Shown here: one piece after another, positions 7,921 to 15,437 of the stretch
Layout of the letters: every line of letters begins with the position of its first letter
How positions within the stretch are numbered: the stretch's first letter is position 1
Assembly (NCBI RefSeq): GCF_009766005.1
Contig: NZ_LMUK01000005.1
Location: forward strand, 1-32,533
Source: Bradyrhizobium sp. S69
GTDB taxonomy: Bacteria; Pseudomonadota; Alphaproteobacteria; Rhizobiales; Xanthobacteraceae
Length of the DNA: 32,533 nt
Direction: 5' to 3'
Made by a program: the position numbers and the translations under genes
The notes under the pieces: generated by a model
Seen by the model: only the letters and a program-made list of their open reading frames with translations
Database searches by the model: none
Told to the model about the DNA's origin: nothing

Positions 7921-8305
7921 GGCTGAGAACAGCCATTGCCGAGATCGGGGCGCTGCCGGTGTTGCCGGTCGGTGTGATCGTCAATCGGGTATAGAGCTTG
8001 TTCCCGATGTAACCGAGCTTCCGGGTTGCAGTGTCGTCCGCGAACGTAAAGCCCGCGAGCAATTCGGTGCCGAGCATGTCCGAATCGGCGACCGGGTTTG
8101 ATCCGCTCAAATCCGCGGCGTCCGACTCTTCCAATAGGGCAACGAAAGTTGCGTCAACGTCCGCAAGAACGCCGGTCTGGATTGCGTAGGTCAGGGCTTG
8201 GAAGCCAGCGTTGCTGACGATAGCGCCGACAAGGGGCGTGTTGTCGGTGATCGTAACCGGCGCGATTGCCGGGACGAATTTCAGGTTATGGTAGGTATCG
8301 CGCAT
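7895..8305 (-). CDS. Small phage structural protein of unknown role (downstream of capsid)
   Basis: A 136-residue, probably beta-rich protein. The C-terminal half contains RKLGYIGNKLYTRLTITPTGNTGSAP and then ISAMAVLSHANVRP. This 'GYxGNKxYxRLTxTxxGNTG' pattern is common in unnamed proteins directly after capsid genes in proteobacterial phages. Its position suggests a head decoration or head-tail part, but the function is not known. AAGGA lies upstream of the ATG at 8305. It is not recognisable as a tail tube protein. Confidence 0.65.
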   Translation of the reverse strand: MRDTYHNLKFVPAIAPVTITDNTPLVGAIVSNAGFQALTYAIQTGVLADVDATFVALLEESDAADLSGSNPVADSDMLGTELLAGFTFADDTATRKLGYIGNKLYTRLTITPTGNTGSAPISAMAVLSHANVRPMA

Positions 8306-8370
8306 GGTGGTGTGTCCTTAGTTGAGAGTTGGTGGTGTTCAGGCGCGGGACGCGCCTGAACGTATTATGA

Positions 8371-9528
8371 TTAGCTCGCGGCCATCTTGAGCTTGCGGAG
8401 CGCCTGAGGCTGCACCACGTCACCGCCGACGCGGCGGCGCGCGTGAAAGCGAACCAGCGAGTTGAGCGCCTGCGTGAAGGGATCACGAATGAACGTCAGA
8501 CTGACGCGATCGTAAATCCGATAGCCGATATTGAAATTGCCGAAGACGATCGGCATGTTCCCGGCTGTGGCGTCCGGCATGTCGATAGCCTCAATGACCG
8601 GACGGCCAAGAAGCGTATCGGGCTGACCGACGATCAGGCTGGGCTGCCAGAGATACTGGCCAACGGTATCCTTCAGCTTGCGGACGGTGGCGATAGTCGT
8701 GCCGTTCATCATCCATGCGCCGCTGTTCCGATAGGCCGGGGGCAGCGAATACATAAGATCGATCAGGGCGTCGGAGCTCAGAACGGTTGTGCTGCCGTTC
8801 GGAAAGTAGGTCACGCCCGGGTGAACCATGATGCCACGCGGCTGTTTGTTGCCGGTGCCATTGACGAACGCGGTGCCTTCTTTCTTGCCGAAGTCTTCCC
8901 CAAGCGCTTCGGATAAGATGGCTTCGACGTTCTGGACCGTGTCTTCGAGCAACTGCACCGAAATGTCAGTGTAGGTTTTCATGCCGAAGATCGGAATTTC
9001 CAACTGGCCGAAAGCGGGGTCGGACTCTTGGGATGCTTCAGTCTCGCCTTCCCAAAGCGCATTGGTGATGCCGGTGCGGGATGGCAGGATGATTGACGGC
9101 GAGCCGGTCTGACCAACGTAGGCCGCCGCCCGGACGGGCGAAAACAGCGTGAGCTGCTTGATGAGTTCCGTGGAAAGCTGCGGGGGTGCGAGATAGCCGG
9201 CGCCGGTATCGTTAGCGACGACGAGGCTTTTGATTTCCAGAGGATCCATGGCCTCGCGACCATTGCGCACGAATGACGCAAAAGCCTTGCTCTCGGCGCC
9301 GCCGTTGTCGTTATCGGCCTTCACTTCGACGGTGCCAGGGCGATTGAGCTTGGCTTCCATCGCGTCAAGGCGCGTCTTCAGCTTGGCGTCGTCGGCGGAT
9401 TTGGCTTCGATCGTCTTCAGGCGATCGTCGAACTTCTTTTCCAAGCCCGCGATGGCTTCGGTCACGGCAACGGCCGGATCGATGTCGTCTGCGTCTTTGA
9501 ATTCAAGAGCGAGTGCAGCGTTGTTCAT
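8371..9528 (-). CDS. HK97-family major capsid protein
   Basis: A 385-residue protein. Residues about 18-70 form a charged coiled coil (IAGLEKKFDDRLKTIEAK and on), which is the scaffolding delta domain. The mature fold follows, with FVRNGREAMDPLEIKSL, NDTGAGYLAPPQLSTELI, PSRTGITNALWEGETEA and, near the end, the RIYDRVSLTFIRDPF segment. The HK97 family assembles into proheads whose delta domain is cut off by the neighbouring protease. An AAGGAA ribosome site precedes the ATG at 9528, which sits in an ATGA overlap with the protease stop. Confidence 0.93.
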   Translation of the reverse strand: MNNAALALEFKDADDIDPAVAVTEAIAGLEKKFDDRLKTIEAKSADDAKLKTRLDAMEAKLNRPGTVEVKADNDNGGAESKAFASFVRNGREAMDPLEIKSLVVANDTGAGYLAPPQLSTELIKQLTLFSPVRAAAYVGQTGSPSIILPSRTGITNALWEGETEASQESDPAFGQLEIPIFGMKTYTDISVQLLEDTVQNVEAILSEALGEDFGKKEGTAFVNGTGNKQPRGIMVHPGVTYFPNGSTTVLSSDALIDLMYSLPPAYRNSGAWMMNGTTIATVRKLKDTVGQYLWQPSLIVGQPDTLLGRPVIEAIDMPDATAGNMPIVFGNFNIGYRIYDRVSLTFIRDPFTQALNSLVRFHARRRVGGDVVQPQALRKLKMAAS

Positions 9529-10031
9529 TGGTATTCCTTAGTCCATAGCGCTGCCGTGGCGCGGTTGATGGCCTCGGCGATGGCAAGGGCCGTGTTTTCG
9601 GATTTGGTGCTGGTAACGCGCGCGCGGGGATGCGACGGGTTGCGAACCAGAGACACTTCAAAGAGATCGAGCGCGGAAATCACACGCCCGCGACCCTGAC
9701 GAACGAACGTCTTGGGTTTGAAACCAATCGACAATCCACTGACTAGGCCACCTTTGATCAGGCCATGCAGCGCGCGGGCGCGGGGCTGATCCATGTGCAA
9801 CTGGCCTTTGACGACAAAACCGTCAGGCGTCTCGCTGGCTTCGTTCCACGTGCCGACAAGATCGGACGGGTCATGATTGAACAGCATCGGCAGATTTTCG
9901 ACGGCGAGGTTAAAGCTGCCCTTTTTGATGATATCGCCGACCTTATCGGGCGAGCCGAAGGGCCATGCCGTGCCGGTGATCGTCCCAACGTCGTCAACGG
10001 TGACGGTTGATTTGATTTCAAGCTTGTCCAT
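9525..10031 (-). CDS. HK97-family prohead protease
   Basis: A 168-residue maturation protease of the U35 family that trims the capsid protein and itself during head assembly. The conserved blocks are GTAWPFGSPDKVGDIIKKGSF, LFNHDPSDLVGTW (candidate catalytic His53) and GLVSGLSIGFKP (candidate catalytic serine, Ser98 or Ser101). The segment ISALDLFEVSLVRNPSHPRARV is also family-typical. ATG 10031 is chosen because GAGGCGG lies just upstream and the family usually begins with a short MxxLEIKS-like segment; the frame is open to 10067. It overlaps the upstream chaperone-like gene by 14 nt and the capsid gene by 4 nt. Confidence 0.92.
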   Translation of the reverse strand: MDKLEIKSTVTVDDVGTITGTAWPFGSPDKVGDIIKKGSFNLAVENLPMLFNHDPSDLVGTWNEASETPDGFVVKGQLHMDQPRARALHGLIKGGLVSGLSIGFKPKTFVRQGRGRVISALDLFEVSLVRNPSHPRARVTSTKSENTALAIAEAINRATAALWTKEYQ

Positions 10032-10353
10032 TGACCGCCTCATGATTGGGCTGGCCGAACCAGACATTTTCTAGAATCGCCACGGCGACGGGATAGGTTT
10101 CGGAGATCGGCCGATCGGCCACATAGCTTGCGATCAACTTTGCCGCGCGCTCTGGCGCAACGCCGCCGCCGATCAACCCCAGCCGGATGGTTTCGTGAAT
10201 GTCAGCTTGGGCAAAATGCTTATTGAAAACGCGGGTGCAAAGCGCACCGATGCCGGTGCCGGTCTTATTCTCAAGATCAATGATAAGGCTGGGCGGGAGA
10301 CGGAAATCATATTCGGCGTCACCAAAGAATGCGCGGTGCGGTGTTGCGGTCAT
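10018..10353 (-). CDS. GTA/phage tail assembly chaperone-like protein (TAC_11 type), copy B
   Basis: A 111-residue protein with HETIRLGLIGGGVAPERAAKLIASYV and then RPISETYPVAVAILENVWFG. It is paralogous to the protein at 2000-2323: same GLIGGG core, same distance to the C-terminal helix. The N-terminus (FFGDAEYDFRLPPSLIIDLENKTGTGIGAL) is also like 'gene transfer agent family' proteins. It is embedded in the head gene cluster, with ATGA coupling to the upstream gpI-like gene and a 14-nt overlap with the protease. A tail chaperone in this position is unexpected. Confidence 0.7.
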   Translation of the reverse strand: MTATPHRAFFGDAEYDFRLPPSLIIDLENKTGTGIGALCTRVFNKHFAQADIHETIRLGLIGGGVAPERAAKLIASYVADRPISETYPVAVAILENVWFGQPNHEAVNGQA

Positions 10354-11030
10354 ATCACGTGCCCGTAAGCGCCTTCGATGCTGCCCTGTTGGTCGCTGTA
10401 GACGGCAATATCTTCCACGTCGGAACTGATCGAGATCGGCACCGAGCCCACCAGCACGTCGCCGTAGATCAACTGAATGGCCGCGCCCTGCGTGCCCGTA
10501 TTGCCAATGTCGTTAAGCGTCGGCGAGGCATCGGATTGTGTGGGGGTGGCCGCAGGCTTAGTCAGCAGCGTTGAAACGCCTGAAAGGGCAAGGCCCAAGC
10601 CAACTGCCGCTATATTTCCGTAAGTGACGCCCAATAAGCCGGGGACGGCGTTGCCAAGCAATCCCAGCGGTGCGGCAAGCGTGCCGCCTGATGCGAAGAT
10701 CGCGCCACCGATTAGCGCCGCACCAAGAACGATCTTGGTTGTCCCCTTGGCGTTCTGCGATGTCATCGCGCCCTTGGCGACGGGTATGATGTGGAGATCG
10801 GCAGAGCCGAGCTTGAGGCTACGGACCAGTTCAAGGTCAAGCTGCATGCCGGTGCGCAACGCGCCCCGCACAAGCTTGTAGCTACCGGTCTCTAGTGCTT
10901 TCACGAACTTGCCGGGAAATGCACAGTTGAGCGCGCGTAGGGCTTCGCCAGCGGTCGCAACATCGAAACGATAACTCGCACCGAATTGCTTCTTCAGGGC
11001 GCCGTGTAAGTGAACTGTGCGAAGTGTCAT
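10350..11030 (-). CDS. Lambda gpI-like tail assembly protein
   Basis: A 226-residue protein of about the same length as lambda gpI. The N-terminal half has VHLHGALKKQFGASYRFDVATAGEALRAL and LHIIPVAKGA, like the ubiquitin-like domain of gpI. The middle is a hydrophobic glycine-rich stretch (IVLGAALIGGAIFASGGTLAAPLGLLG). The end has IQLIYGDVLVGSVPISIS, matching the VLYGEMRVGS block of lambda. In lambda the gene lies between K and J at the tail tip. Here it directly follows the portal (ATGA overlap), and no J-like gene is adjacent. Confidence 0.8.
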   Translation of the reverse strand: MTLRTVHLHGALKKQFGASYRFDVATAGEALRALNCAFPGKFVKALETGSYKLVRGALRTGMQLDLELVRSLKLGSADLHIIPVAKGAMTSQNAKGTTKIVLGAALIGGAIFASGGTLAAPLGLLGNAVPGLLGVTYGNIAAVGLGLALSGVSTLLTKPAATPTQSDASPTLNDIGNTGTQGAAIQLIYGDVLVGSVPISISSDVEDIAVYSDQQGSIEGAYGHVI

Positions 11031-12208
11031 ACCGTCAACGTCGCGGTTGTCGTGTTCGGGTTTTCGAACTTTTCGCCGCCGACGTATGGGGCCAGGTCGA
11101 TCTTGTCGCGCGCTTCATTCGGATTGATGATCCGCGAAGCCACGCCTTTGCCGAGCGCTTCCATCTGCGCCAGAAAATCAGCGCGCAAGAATTCGTCAGT
11201 CTGAAAGCGCGGGGTATAGAGTTTGCGTTCTTCGGGGGTGAATAGCTTCAGAAGGAACTCGCCCTCGAAACGTGCAATCCACGACATGAGGCAGTAGTTC
11301 AGGAATTCGCGGCCAAGCTGTTCGGCGTTCGTGTGGGTGACGCGTTCAAGCTGGAACAACAGCGAGGGCGGAACGCGATAAAGCCGGGCAATTTCGTTGA
11401 TTGCGAAATTGCGCATTTCCATAAATTGGGCGTCTACGGACGTGAACGTTAATGACTGCCAAGCGGCGTCCGCCGGGACTACCGCTGTTCCGCCTGAATT
11501 GTTGCCGCCGTGCGACGCCTGAAAGGAAGCTTTGGCTTTCGTCAGAGCGTCGGGCGTGAGTGTGCCCTTGAGCGAGAGCAGGCCGCTAGGTCGCGCGCCA
11601 TTGGCGAATAGACGGCCCGCGTGACGCTCCAGCGTGATGGCGAGGCCGATGGCTTCGCGGCCCTCGTTGACCAAGCCGCGACCGTTCAAGGAAGGCGAGG
11701 GAATGTGCAAGATATTCTGGCGCGGGATAGGTTGGTCGCCGACGCGATAGAACGGTTCGCTGTCTATGTATTGGACAACTACCGGATTGAGTTCAGGATT
11801 GTAGCGAATGAGTTCAAAGGGCTTGCCGTCGACTCGATTGATGAATGCGAAACCGCCGTGCGGATAGAGCAGGGCGTCACGGGTTAGCTGCTCGCGGAAC
11901 TGTGCCGCAGATGTCCAATCGTTCGCCGCGTCATGCAGAAGTGAATAGGCGGGGTGATCGGTGTCGGGCTGCTTCGCGCCGCTGGCGTCCAGCTTCAGAA
12001 TTTGAACGGGCAGTTGGCCCATGGCCTCGCTGATCGCCTGAACGGCGCAATGGACCGGAGCGCATTCCATCGCCGTGCGAGGGGTGACGACCACGCCGGA
12101 AGCGTTGGGCAGTCCGCCGAACAGTTCGAACAGCCACGGCTCGGGCGAGGCGAGCGCGCCCTTGGTTTCTAGGCCGAATAGCTTTTGAAGTTTGGAGGTG
12201 ACCGACAA
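11027..12208 (-). CDS. Phage portal protein, HK97 family
   Basis: A 393-residue portal, the dodecameric ring at the head vertex through which DNA passes. Family blocks include CAPVHCAVQAISEAMGQLP near residues 48-66, a HPAYSLLHDAANDW segment, ALLYPHGGFAFINR, and the MEMRNFAINEIARLYRVPPSLL plus THTNAEQLGREFL segment. The start is TTG at 12208: the codon three positions upstream is TAG and no ATG exists near the N-terminus. Nothing upstream resembles a strong ribosome site. Only about 320 nt separate it from the tRNA attachment site, so no terminase precedes it as it would in most phages. Confidence 0.9.
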   Translation of the reverse strand: MSVTSKLQKLFGLETKGALASPEPWLFELFGGLPNASGVVVTPRTAMECAPVHCAVQAISEAMGQLPVQILKLDASGAKQPDTDHPAYSLLHDAANDWTSAAQFREQLTRDALLYPHGGFAFINRVDGKPFELIRYNPELNPVVVQYIDSEPFYRVGDQPIPRQNILHIPSPSLNGRGLVNEGREAIGLAITLERHAGRLFANGARPSGLLSLKGTLTPDALTKAKASFQASHGGNNSGGTAVVPADAAWQSLTFTSVDAQFMEMRNFAINEIARLYRVPPSLLFQLERVTHTNAEQLGREFLNYCLMSWIARFEGEFLLKLFTPEERKLYTPRFQTDEFLRADFLAQMEALGKGVASRIINPNEARDKIDLAPYVGGEKFENPNTTTATLTV

Positions 12209-12428
12209 CTTGGCTCGCTACACAACGGGTGCCATCGCTTGAAGCGAATGGCGGGGATAATTCCCCGGCTTGTGCGCTGCCCTTGAGGCGTTCAGTTTTG
12301 AACGTGGACTCGGTCGGCACCAATAGTATCTACCGCAATTGAGTCGAGATCAAGTCTTATGCTAATGATATCAGTTACTTAGTAGCGTTCCTATATGATA
12401 GTCGCGTTACAGGGCACAAAATCGCGAA

Positions 12429-12463
12429 CTGTCACGGCTAAGTGTCACGGAAAACTGTTACGG
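12429..12463 (+). repeat. Three 9-bp direct repeats with 13-bp period (candidate integrase arm sites)
   Basis: The copies are ctgtcacgg (12429-12437), gtgtcacgg (12442-12450) and ctgttacgg (12455-12463), each 13 bp from the next. Tyrosine integrases of phages bind short direct repeats of this size in the arms next to the crossover core. The nearby tRNA makes that reading likely; a repressor or excisionase site is the alternative. Confidence 0.5.
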
Positions 12464-12492
12464 GTTGCTACGTTTTCGGAGGTCTGATATTC

Positions 12493-12523
12493 ACCTAAGT
12501 TATTGAAATCATTTAACTTAGGT
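12493..12523. repeat. Perfect 9-bp inverted repeat beside the tRNA 3' end
   Basis: Arm acctaagtt at 12493-12501 pairs with aacttaggt at 12515-12523 across a 13-nt loop. It lies 6 nt beyond the CCA end of the tRNA. It lacks a T-run on either strand, so it is not a standard intrinsic terminator. It may be an integration or excision protein site, or help end the tRNA transcript. Confidence 0.45.
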
Positions 12524-12528
12524 TGATG

Positions 12529-12602
12529 TGGCTGGGGAACTAGGATTCGAACCTAGACAAACAGAGTCAGAGTCTGTTGTGCTACCGTTACACCATTCCC
12601 CA
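12529..12602 (-). tRNA. tRNA-Gln (anticodon CTG), CCA encoded; probable prophage attachment site
   Basis: On the minus strand the 74-nt gene starts TGGGGAATGG, as bacterial tRNA-Gln genes do. The acceptor stem TGGGGAA pairs with TTCCCCA, followed by discriminator G and an encoded CCA (12529-12531). The D-loop has the GGTAGC segment. The anticodon arm is ACAGA-CTCTGAC-TCTGT, giving CTG. The T-arm is CTAGG-TTCGAAT-CCTAG. The 3' end faces the prophage, the orientation used by tyrosine integrases that keep the tRNA intact. Confidence 0.95.
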
Positions 12603-12616
12603 CCGAAGTGACTGAT

Positions 12617-12646
12617 CTAACAGCACTTTTTGCGTATTTCTTGCAA
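12617..12646 (-). promoter_or_regulatory. Candidate promoter of the tRNA-Gln gene
   Basis: On the minus strand TTGCAA (12641-12646) and TGTTAG (12617-12622) are separated by 18 nt. The -10 lies about 15 nt ahead of the tRNA 5' end. The matches to a sigma-70-like consensus are partial, so this is a tentative call. Confidence 0.35.
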
Positions 12647-12896
12647 GGGGACATATCGCGCTTGCAAAACCCGCCTTCGGAGCGTGCGATATAGCTGTAT
12701 GCGGGTTCATGGTCTAGTCCCCTTGGCCGACGATCTGGAGCCGCTTCTGAGCGTCAGCGCCTGGTCGCGGATGTGCATGTCGTGGGCGACGTTCTGACGG
12801 TCAGAGCACCCATGCCAGCGAAGCGCTCTTCGCGACGTTGCTCTCGTGTTACGGCTTCCGCCTTCGAACGAGCGCAGGCGGTGGAAGTGACCCGAC

Positions 12897-14465
12897 ATGA
12901 TTGAACAGGAATACGACACGATCATCATCGGCGGCGGGTCCGCCGGAGCGACGCTGGCCGCACGCCTCAGCGAAGACCCAGGCCATCGCGTGCTGCTACT
13001 TGAGGCCGGGCAAGATCTGCGCACCGCGACCACGCCGGAACACATCCGCATCCCGAACCCGATGCGTGCGATCGGCGATGACGACTTCCGCTGGCCGAAG
13101 CTCCTGGCGCGCTGCACCGAGCGGCAGCAGCCGCTGCTGCTCTGGCGCGGTCGCGCCATGGGCGGCAGCTCCACCATCAACGGCCAGATCGCGATCCGCG
13201 CCGTGCCCGACGATCTCGACCGCTGGGCCGCCGCGGGCTGCACGGGCTGGTCGTGGGACGAGATGCTGCCTTATTTCTGCAAGCTGGAGACCGACAAGAA
13301 TTTTCCCGACGCGCTTTATCACGGCGATCGCGGTCCGATCCCGGTGTATCGCGCTCCGATCCCGGATTGGGGCAATGTCGACCGGGCGTTGCGCTCGTCC
13401 GCGCTCGCGCTGGGCTATGGCTGGTGCGAGGATCACAACGCGCCGACCGGCACCGGCGTCTCGCCTTACGCCATCAACAGCGAGGCCGGACTGCGGATCT
13501 CCACCAATGACGGCTATCTGGAGCCGGCGCGCGGCCGCGCCAACCTCACCATCGTCGGCCATGCCCTGGTCGACACCATCACCTTCGAAGGCAACCGGCT
13601 TCACGCCAGCGGTGTCCGGGTCCACGTCAACGGCCAATCCTACACGCCCCGCGCGACGCATGATGTCATTCTCTGCGCCGGCGCCATCCATTCGCCGGCC
13701 ATCCTGCAACGCTCCGGCGTCGGGCCCGTTGCCTTGCTGGAGAAGCTCGGCATCCCGATCCGCGCGGACTTGCCGGTCGGCGAAAACCTGCTCGACCATC
13801 CGATCGTGAACGCCATGCTGCATTTGCGCGAAGCCAGCCAGGTCAGTACGCCGATGCACCGGCACACCAATTGCTGCCTGCGCTACTCGTCCGACCTCGC
13901 AGGCGCCGGCGACAACGACATGATCATGATATCAGGCAATCTCGCCCGCTCGCGGCAATCGATGGCGGATGAAACGCTGGGACGCATCGCCGTCTCGGTC
14001 TATCAGGCCTTCAGTCAGGGCCACGTCCGCATCACCACGACCGACCCCGCGGTCGATCCGGCGGTCGAGGAGCGCATGCTGTCCGACCCCAGTGATCTCG
14101 CGCGCCTGCGCGACGGCGTCCGTCGGCTGCGCGAGATCTGCCTGCAGCCTGGCGTGACCGATATCGCTCACCGCGTCGAATATGGCGCCAGTGGACGCTC
14201 CATGGACGAGCCGTTCAGCGACGCGGAGCTGGACGACTGGCTTTTCGCCGAGTGCAGCGACGCGCAGCACGCCAGCGGCACCTGCCGCATGGGCGCGCCG
14301 GACGACGCGCGCTCGGTCGTCGATCGCGAATGCCGGGTGATCGGATGCACGGGATTGCGCGTGATCGACGCCTCGATCATGCCGGAGGTCCCGCGCGCCA
14401 ATACCCATTTGACCACGGTCGCCATCGCCGAGCGAATGGCGGATCAGTTGAAGAGCGCGAGGTAA
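12897..14465 (+). CDS. GMC family FAD-dependent oxidoreductase (choline dehydrogenase-like)
   Basis: A 522-residue flavoprotein of the glucose-methanol-choline family, which oxidises alcohols to aldehydes or acids. The FAD-binding GGGSAG lies at residues 12-17, and the family signature RGRAMGGSSTINGQI near 84-98. The substrate domain is in the middle. The active-site segment DAQHASGTCRMG has His near 456, and the FAD/active-site segment PRANTHLTT has Asn and His near 502-504. GGAAG lies 8 nt ahead of the ATG. It is 6 nt upstream of the hydratase-like gene and probably co-transcribed. The substrate cannot be told; 'choline dehydrogenase' would be an over-call, since betaine genes are absent nearby. 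Confidence 0.9.
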   Translation: MIEQEYDTIIIGGGSAGATLAARLSEDPGHRVLLLEAGQDLRTATTPEHIRIPNPMRAIGDDDFRWPKLLARCTERQQPLLLWRGRAMGGSSTINGQIAIRAVPDDLDRWAAAGCTGWSWDEMLPYFCKLETDKNFPDALYHGDRGPIPVYRAPIPDWGNVDRALRSSALALGYGWCEDHNAPTGTGVSPYAINSEAGLRISTNDGYLEPARGRANLTIVGHALVDTITFEGNRLHASGVRVHVNGQSYTPRATHDVILCAGAIHSPAILQRSGVGPVALLEKLGIPIRADLPVGENLLDHPIVNAMLHLREASQVSTPMHRHTNCCLRYSSDLAGAGDNDMIMISGNLARSRQSMADETLGRIAVSVYQAFSQGHVRITTTDPAVDPAVEERMLSDPSDLARLRDGVRRLREICLQPGVTDIAHRVEYGASGRSMDEPFSDAELDDWLFAECSDAQHASGTCRMGAPDDARSVVDRECRVIGCTGLRVIDASIMPEVPRANTHLTTVAIAERMADQLKSAR

Positions 14466-14471
14466 CAGGCA

Positions 14472-15329
14472 ATGGCAGGCAATCTGCTTCCCCTTTCATT
14501 GGCCGGTCCGGCGCTGACGGTCGCGTCCGTCGAGGACTGTCGCGCCTTGGGCCGAAGCGTTGCTGAGCATTGGCTTACCCGTACGGCTTTGCCTTTGATC
14601 GATACGGCCTTGACGATGGACCATGCCGAATGCGCAAGATCTGAATTCCTGGGTTGCTTGCAGCCGCTGCTCGGAGCGCCACTTGGGTACAAGGTTGCTG
14701 CGGTCACACCGCCGGCCCAACGCGATCTCGGTGTTCGTGAGCCGCTTGGTGCGGCTTATCTTGCAGGCATGTTCCGCATGCTCGATGGTCACGACGCAAT
14801 AGTGTCGGCGGCTTATGGTGTGAGGCCGATCGTCGAAGCCAAGCTCGTCGTCACGGTGCGGGATGAGGGGATCAACGAGGCGCTCACCCCGGCCGAAGTG
14901 GCGCAACACATCGCCTATGTCCTGCCGTCAATTGAACTCGGCGACAGCCTGGTGCAGCCGTCGCAGAAACTGACCGGGGCGATCTTGACGCTCTACAATG
15001 TCGGCGCCCGCGCGATGCTGAACGGGCCGCCGATTGCGTTTGATGCCGCGTCGCATGCCGATGTGCTTCGAGATCTCGTCGTCACGACACGCGACGGCAC
15101 CGGAAAAATCCTCGAAGTCGAACGCGGCACGTCGATCATGGGTGATCCGCTTCGGGCGATATTGTGGATTGTCCGCGACCAGAACGCCCGCGGTGTGCGC
15201 CTAAGGGCAGGTGACCGGCTGGGGCTGGGTGCGCTCTCACGCGTTCGGCCGGCGCCCGGGCTGATATTCGATACGACCTGGGAGGGGCTTCAAAGGGAGC
15301 CCGTGAAACTGACGGTCAGGTTCGAATGA
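14472..15329 (+). CDS. 2-keto-4-pentenoate hydratase / FAH-family protein
   Basis: A 285-residue protein of the MhpD-like hydratase branch of the fumarylacetoacetate hydrolase superfamily. These enzymes add water to 2-hydroxydienoates made by ring cleavage of aromatic compounds, or decarboxylate related oxo-acids. The family signs are GYKVAAVTP near residues 72-80, RPIVEAKLVVTV around 117-128 (acidic metal ligand) and LPSIELGDSLV (second acidic site). GAGG precedes the ATG, 6 nt after the GMC stop. The pair with an alcohol oxidoreductase suggests a short catabolic operon. The exact substrate is unknown. Confidence 0.8.
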   Translation: MAGNLLPLSLAGPALTVASVEDCRALGRSVAEHWLTRTALPLIDTALTMDHAECARSEFLGCLQPLLGAPLGYKVAAVTPPAQRDLGVREPLGAAYLAGMFRMLDGHDAIVSAAYGVRPIVEAKLVVTVRDEGINEALTPAEVAQHIAYVLPSIELGDSLVQPSQKLTGAILTLYNVGARAMLNGPPIAFDAASHADVLRDLVVTTRDGTGKILEVERGTSIMGDPLRAILWIVRDQNARGVRLRAGDRLGLGALSRVRPAPGLIFDTTWEGLQREPVKLTVRFE

Positions 15330-15437
15330 AGCGGGTAGCGAACCGGCTGCAAACACCAAACAGCTATCGCCATTCTGAGGATAAGATAATTAACTAGTAG
15401 AATCAATATCTTGTGTGGTCGAACGGGGGCAGCGCGA

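Larger units (their letters stand above)
1..12528. mobile_element. Partial prophage (HK97/lambda-like siphovirus structural region)
   Basis: A continuous block of phage head, packaging and tail genes, nearly all leftward, ends next to the 3' end of a tRNA-Gln gene. Portal, prohead protease, HK97-type capsid, both terminase subunits, head-tail joining proteins and tape measure are recognisable. No integrase, repressor, lysis, tail fibre or replication genes are visible, so the rest must lie to the left, beyond the IS end, or be lost. The right boundary is inferred from the tRNA; the left boundary is outside the window. Confidence 0.9.
12209..12528. other. Prophage end: non-coding arm between portal and tRNA
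   Basis: No credible gene is seen here. The stretch is more AT-rich than its surroundings towards the right. It holds three short direct repeats (12429-12463) and an inverted repeat (12493-12523) next to the tRNA 3' end. This is the arrangement expected of an attachment-site arm. Confidence 0.55.

Noticed and set aside
12493..12523. Intrinsic terminator of the tRNA
   Set aside because: The stem is AT-rich and no T-run follows on either strand, so I list it only as an inverted repeat.
12707..13865. Minus-strand frames opposite the start of the GMC gene
   Set aside because: The GMC frame carries the FAD motifs. The 12,614-12,896 gap showed no protein I could recognise on either strand.
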